Below are positions 60,455-64,000 of a DNA stretch of 64,000 bases, piece by piece. Numbering within the stretch: the stretch's first letter is position 1; each line of letters opens with the position of its first letter. The DNA is from Kushneria konosiri (GTDB lineage Bacteria > Pseudomonadota > Gammaproteobacteria > Pseudomonadales > Halomonadaceae). Under the pieces are notes generated by a model that had not been told where the DNA came from, did no database searches, and saw only the letters and a program-made list of their open reading frames with translations. The stretch is from the NCBI RefSeq assembly GCF_002155145.1, contig NZ_CP021323.1, positions 2,790,001-2,854,000 on the forward strand, in the 5' to 3' direction. The translations under genes and the position numbers were made by a program.

Positions 60455-62146
60455 ATGACTGCTTTCAATCATCGCAAGTACAGCCCCGCGCCGCGTGTGC
60501 CCGCCTTCAATCGTCAATGGCCCGATCGCGATCTCGAATCCGCGCCGATCTGGGTCAGTGAAGACCTTCGCGACGGCAACCAGGCGCTACTGGAGCCGAT
60601 GAGCGTGGAGCAGAAAAAACGCTTCTGGAAGCAGATCATTCGTGTCGGCATCAAGGAAGTCATGGTCGGCTTTCCCTCGGCCAGTCAGCCGGATTACGAC
60701 TTCGTGCGCTGGTTGATCGAGGAAGATCAGATCCCTGAGGATGTCACCATTGCCGTACTGGTGCAGTGTCGTGAGCATCTGATCGAGAAGACGTTTGAAG
60801 CGCTGGTCGGTGTCAAGCGGGCCATTATCCATCTGTATAATTCAACATCGACCACGCAGCGCGAGCGTGTGTTCGAAATGGACCGCGACGGCATCATCAA
60901 TATTGCGGTCAGCGGCGCGCAGTGGGTCAGGGAGCATGCCGAGCGCTACCCGCAGGTTGACTGGCGCTTTCAGTATTCTCCGGAAAGCTTCTCGAGTACC
61001 GAACTCGATTTTTCCCTGGCCATTTGTGAAGCGGTCATGGACGTCTGGCAGCCCACGCCTGACAACAAGTGCATTTTGAACCTTCCCAATACGGTGGAGG
61101 TGGCCGGACCACACCATCATGCTGACCAGATCGAATATTTCTGCCAGAACATCAGTCGCCGTGACAGCGTGATTATCTCGGTCCACACGCACAACGATCG
61201 CGGCGGTGCGGTGGCGGCCGCCGAGCTGGCCCTGCTGGCCGGCGCCGAACGTGTCGAGGGCACGCTGCTGGGCAACGGCGAACGCACCGGCAACATGGAT
61301 ATCGTCACGCTGGCGATGAATCTCTACAGTCAGGGCATCGATCCCGAGCTTGACCTGTCGCGCCCTGACGAAATCATTCAGGTCGTGACCGAGTGTACCG
61401 GCATCACCATGCATCCACGCCATCCGTGGGTGGGGGAGATGGTCTATACTGCCTTCTCCGGCAGCCACCAGGATGCCATTCGTAAATCGCTCAAAAAGCA
61501 GGGCGACGACGAGCCCTGGCAGGTGGCCTATCTGCCGATCGACCCGCGCGATATCGGTCGCGATTATCAGGCAGTGATTCGCGTTAACAGTCAGTCCGGC
61601 AAGGGCGGTATGGCCTTTTTGCTTGAACGCGACTATGGCATCAGTCTGCCGCGCTGGATGATGCTGGCGCTGGCGCCTCATGTGCAAAAGGAAAGCGAGC
61701 GCTTGAGCGGCGAGCTTTCCAGCGAGTCCATCCGTCGGCTGCTGTTTAATACCTTCATGCGTGAAGGGCCGCTCTCTCTCGTGGATTATCGCCTGTCGCG
61801 CGCCAGTGAAGAAGGGCTGTCCATTACGCTTGAGCAGGGTGGCGAGCGTCTGGCGCTGGAAGGTAGCGGCAACGGTGCGATGTCGGCCTTCATGAACGCG
61901 TGGCAGCGTCACAGTGGCCAGCAGGTGGGCATTCTCGATTATAACGAGCATTCGCTGGGCGAAGACAGCGAGGCCAATGCCATCGCCTTTGTGCAGTTGA
62001 ATGTGGATGGCCAGCGAATCTGCGCCGTGGCCGAGGACAGCGATACCGTCAGCGCCTCACTCAAGGCGATCATCTCGGGTATCAATCTGTGCAATGAAAC
62101 GACCGGTGCACGGGATGGTCTGACAGCGATGGCTGACAGCGTCTGA
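60455..62146 (+). CDS. leuA: 2-isopropylmalate synthase (long form)
   Basis: A 563-residue enzyme that condenses acetyl-CoA with 2-oxoisovalerate, the first committed step of leucine synthesis. The DRE-TIM barrel carries SEDLRDGNQALLEPM (metal and catalysis), SVHTHNDRGGAVAAAELAL and GNGERTGNMD. A C-terminal LeuA allosteric domain (about 440-555) provides leucine feedback. The length fits the ~560-residue Pseudomonas-type LeuA. I chose the ATG at 60455 with AGAGG upstream; the frame opens from 60263. It is divergent from an Lrp-type regulator. Confidence 0.94.
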   Translation: MTAFNHRKYSPAPRVPAFNRQWPDRDLESAPIWVSEDLRDGNQALLEPMSVEQKKRFWKQIIRVGIKEVMVGFPSASQPDYDFVRWLIEEDQIPEDVTIAVLVQCREHLIEKTFEALVGVKRAIIHLYNSTSTTQRERVFEMDRDGIINIAVSGAQWVREHAERYPQVDWRFQYSPESFSSTELDFSLAICEAVMDVWQPTPDNKCILNLPNTVEVAGPHHHADQIEYFCQNISRRDSVIISVHTHNDRGGAVAAAELALLAGAERVEGTLLGNGERTGNMDIVTLAMNLYSQGIDPELDLSRPDEIIQVVTECTGITMHPRHPWVGEMVYTAFSGSHQDAIRKSLKKQGDDEPWQVAYLPIDPRDIGRDYQAVIRVNSQSGKGGMAFLLERDYGISLPRWMMLALAPHVQKESERLSGELSSESIRRLLFNTFMREGPLSLVDYRLSRASEEGLSITLEQGGERLALEGSGNGAMSAFMNAWQRHSGQQVGILDYNEHSLGEDSEANAIAFVQLNVDGQRICAVAEDSDTVSASLKAIISGINLCNETTGARDGLTAMADSV

Positions 62147-62171
62147 TCCCTGTTGACCTGTCGCCATTAAA

Positions 62172-62202
62172 AAGGCCTGCTGCCATCCCGGCAGCAGGCC
62201 TT
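62172..62202. terminator. Bidirectional terminator after leuA
   Basis: AAGGCCTGCTGCC / GGCAGCAGGCCTT with a 5-nt loop and A-rich left flank; T-run short on the plus side. Confidence 0.8.
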
Positions 62203-62226
62203 ATGGCGTTCTGTCTGGTATCAATC

Positions 62227-62781
62227 CTAATAGGGTGACAGCAGCAGGGTCTGGATATCCACGTCCATGGGCACTCGAAAGCTGCTGGCGCCAAGCACCA
62301 GCTGGTCAGCCAGACGAACGATCCGGGCATTAACAAACACCTCGCCTCGCGCGACGGCATAGGTGCCCAGCAAAACGGCGCTGGCATTATAGTTGTTGCC
62401 CAGTCGCTGCACGTTACGAGACAGGATCAACTCGCCGGTGTACTCCTCGATATAAAGACTGTCACGCAGCTTCACCTCGATAACATTGAGGCCCTGTTCG
62501 ACCAGTTTGGACATCATGGTTTCGGTCAGCGTCCGGCCGAGCGTGGAGGAGCGACCAAGCTGATCCACGTCGACAAAGGTGGTCGCAATGATGGTGTCAC
62601 TGGGCGACAGACGACCATGAGCATTCCTGACCAGCTGCTCGGCAGCCGTATCAACCCGGGAAAGCAGAGTGGGGCGCTCGGGCACGGTATTGTATCCCGG
62701 CAGGGAGGAGCAGCCCGTCACCAGCATGCAGAGCAGCAGTGCCACCGTTAAAGGCAGGCGAGAAAATCGTTGGCTTACCAT
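62227..62781 (-). CDS. FlgO-family outer-membrane lipoprotein
   Basis: A 184-residue lipoprotein with lipobox LVTGC. The FlgO-domain features are TAAEQLVRNAHGRLSPSDTIIATTFVDVDQL, LGRTLTETMMSKLVEQGLNVIEV and AVLLGTYAVARGEVFVNARIV. Vibrio FlgO is needed for flagellar motility and stability, but FlgO-domain proteins occur without flagellar genes nearby, as here. It overlaps the upstream lipoprotein gene by seven bases, so the two are translated together. Confidence 0.87.
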   Translation of the reverse strand: MVSQRFSRLPLTVALLLCMLVTGCSSLPGYNTVPERPTLLSRVDTAAEQLVRNAHGRLSPSDTIIATTFVDVDQLGRSSTLGRTLTETMMSKLVEQGLNVIEVKLRDSLYIEEYTGELILSRNVQRLGNNYNASAVLLGTYAVARGEVFVNARIVRLADQLVLGASSFRVPMDVDIQTLLLSPY

Positions 62782-63431
62782 TGCGATGAAACCCTCAGCC
62801 CGCTTCGGCTTTCGTAATGATTGCTGTCACCATCATTGATGTAATAAATGTTGGAAGACGAATATAACAGCGTGTCGAACTCGCTTGCGCGAGTGGTAAT
62901 GATGACTTCGGTATTGCCCACCTTGGTGATGTTACCGCCAAAAACATCAAGCAGTGCGGCGCCCGGGATCAGTGCCAGAGCCGGCTCGGACCAATGGTTG
63001 AGGGGCTGAAATGCCCATGCAACGCCTGCAGCGAGGAAGGTAAGGGCGCCCGGCGGTGGACGGATACTGCCACGGTCGCTGTGCGTGACGACCTGAACCA
63101 TCGGGTTGATGATCACGGAACCTTCGGGCTGGGTGCTGACCAGCGCGCCCTGCTGAACCAGCTGGCTTTCAAGCAGCGAATGATAGCCGCGCTCAAAAGG
63201 CGTCGACGGCTGTGGCGAGAAGACATAGAGAGGCCGGCTGCGAAGGCGCTGGTTGGCCATGATGCCGCGGGCTTCGTTGCGGGCCAGTACGTCCCAGTGA
63301 TGGGCGGCCTGCATGCGCTGCTGCTCGCTCATCTCCCAGGTGGTCGCCATGGGGGCCTGGGACGTATTGACTTTAAAACAGCCACTCAGCGTGACCGCCA
63401 GGCAGATGGCGCCCCAGATCCTTAACGACAT
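62775..63431 (-). CDS. Lipoprotein, partner of the FlgO-family protein (unrecognised)
   Basis: A 218-residue protein with lipobox LSGC at residues 15-18 and a periplasmic domain containing RSRPLYVFSPQPSTPFERGYHSLLESQLVQQGALV and NPMVQVVTHSDRGSIRPPP. Its last segment predicts a hydrophobic loop near residues 125-160. I do not recognise the family. The ATG at 63431 has AAGGAAAT upstream. It overlaps the FlgO-family gene, suggesting a shared envelope complex. Confidence 0.75.
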   Translation of the reverse strand: MSLRIWGAICLAVTLSGCFKVNTSQAPMATTWEMSEQQRMQAAHHWDVLARNEARGIMANQRLRSRPLYVFSPQPSTPFERGYHSLLESQLVQQGALVSTQPEGSVIINPMVQVVTHSDRGSIRPPPGALTFLAAGVAWAFQPLNHWSEPALALIPGAALLDVFGGNITKVGNTEVIITTRASEFDTLLYSSSNIYYINDGDSNHYESRSGLRVSSQW

Positions 63432-63602
63432 GAATTTCCTTCCCTTGATGACGCAGCTCTTGTGGGTCTGTGCCATGGTTGATCAGGAAGTTCTTATCGG
63501 CCATGTGAGCGCTGGCTTGAGCCCGGCCATGACGGATCAATCGATGCCATGGCCTTGTGTCCATCAGGCAGGAAGGAGGGTGATGAGGCGGCCGGTGTCG
63601 GG

Positions 63603-63896
63603 TCAGGGAATTAGCCACGACAGGACCAGAAGCCCCAGCACCAGCCAGATCAGGCCGCCAATGATGCCGCCGCGCAGTATGGCGCGTACACCATTGACCA
63701 GCAGCAAAAGGCCAATGACCAGAATCACCAGGCTGAACAGGGAGGGGCTGATACCCAGTGAACTGGTGAGCCCATCGATGAAACCGCCCATGGCGCCAAA
63801 AAGGTTGGCGAAAATGGAGGCCAGAAATTCCACAATGGCACGAATGATGTTGCCCAGCGTTTCGCCGACCCAGCTGAAAAAACCGTCTGACTGCAT
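63603..63896 (-). CDS. Small membrane protein with three hydrophobic segments
   Basis: A 97-residue protein. An amphipathic N-terminus (WVGETLGNIIRAIVEFLASIFANLFG) is followed by two strong membrane helices (LFSLVILVIGLLLLVNGVRAIL and GGLIWLVLGLLVLSWLI). I do not recognise the family. It is monocistronic as far as the window shows. Function unknown. Confidence 0.65.
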   Translation of the reverse strand: MQSDGFFSWVGETLGNIIRAIVEFLASIFANLFGAMGGFIDGLTSSLGISPSLFSLVILVIGLLLLVNGVRAILRGGIIGGLIWLVLGLLVLSWLIP

Positions 63897-63926
63897 GGTG
63901 AAGTTTCCGCTAAAGATGAGAGTGCG

Positions 63927-64000
63927 TCAGTTGCCAGGGGTACCGGCCTGCGCGCGCAGCCAGGCGATTTCCTGATCCCATATGGCAGGCTCGATGGTTT
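63927..64000 (-). CDS. C-terminal end of a gene running out of the window
   Basis: The last 23 complete codons before the window edge, read on the minus strand, end IEPAIWDQEIAWLRAQAGTPGN and a stop. The codon choice fits the neighbours, but the family cannot be named from so little sequence. Confidence 0.4.
   Translation of the reverse strand, partial: TIEPAIWDQEIAWLRAQAGTPGN

Noticed and set aside
60842-61951. 369-codon open frame on the minus strand
   Set aside because: Antisense to leuA, whose catalytic motifs are intact.

Overview
The window is about 64 kb of dense, GC-rich bacterial DNA (roughly 58-60% G+C by eye), with about 50 protein genes, one tRNA and one predicted regulatory RNA. 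Gene content points to a halophilic gammaproteobacterium, most likely Halomonadaceae (Halomonas/Kushneria-like): odhB-lpd-sucCD order, a Pseudomonas-type nag PTS operon, putP/putA with an AraC neighbour, YcjX/YcjF, SlyD, YeaC and GlpG. The taxon is inferred from these families, not from a marker gene. I see no prophage, insertion sequence, integron or CRISPR array.

Layout. 1-4.7 kb: end of the 2-oxoglutarate dehydrogenase/succinyl-CoA synthetase operon (odhB', lpd, sucC, sucD) and a strong terminator. 4.7-7.8 kb: three minus-strand genes (glycosyltransferase, DUF2334 deacetylase-like protein, YbhN/MprF-like membrane protein) that look like a lipid or envelope glycoconjugate cassette. 7.9-10.6 kb: RNase II, split by a frameshift, and an NAD(P)-binding protein. 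10.7-19.0 kb: N-acetylglucosamine use: nagA, nagB-II, a IIA-HPr-EI fusion, a IIC-IIB permease, a BadF-type sugar kinase and a HAD phosphatase. 19.1-21.6 kb: ycjX and a frameshifted ycjF. 21.7-26.3 kb: GlsB-like protein and two haem catalases (small KatA type, large HPII/KatE type). 26.4-32.7 kb: acyltransferase, DUF1266 protein, NlpC/P60 lipoprotein, and two adjacent proteins that resemble enzymes without their catalytic residues. 32.7-41.3 kb: slyD, a small membrane protein, proline uptake and breakdown (putP, putA, AraC regulator) and a CNNM/CBS protein. 41.3-43.2 kb: a gene-poor, hairpin-rich stretch with tRNA-Gly(CCC), a predicted CsrA-sequestering sRNA on the minus strand, and a SinR/Cas2-like small protein. 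43.3-50.2 kb: Lpd-like flavoprotein with a peroxiredoxin-glutaredoxin hybrid, DUF6314 protein, EamA transporter, nadK, phosphoesterase, rhomboid protease. 50.2-56.2 kb: yeaC, DUF2797, RimK-like ATP-grasp protein, GNAT acetyltransferase, and an AldA-type dehydrogenase flanked by two DUF454 proteins. 56.3-64 kb: pepN, IalB-family protein, an Lrp regulator divergent from leuA, FlgO-family and other lipoproteins, and a small membrane protein.

The most notable item is the predicted sRNA at about 42585-42720 (minus). It has five GGA motifs in about 135 nt. Two sit in ANGGAN hexaloops, and one of those, in the terminator loop, matches the core of the known CsrA SELEX consensus. A GacA/UvrY-box-like palindrome lies just upstream. 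This is the pattern of CsrB/RsmY/RsmZ RNAs that titrate CsrA.

Two genes (rnb and ycjF) are each broken by a single missing base in a C run, and both need a -1 slip to restore the frame. This may be an assembly error, a recent mutation or slippage-dependent expression.
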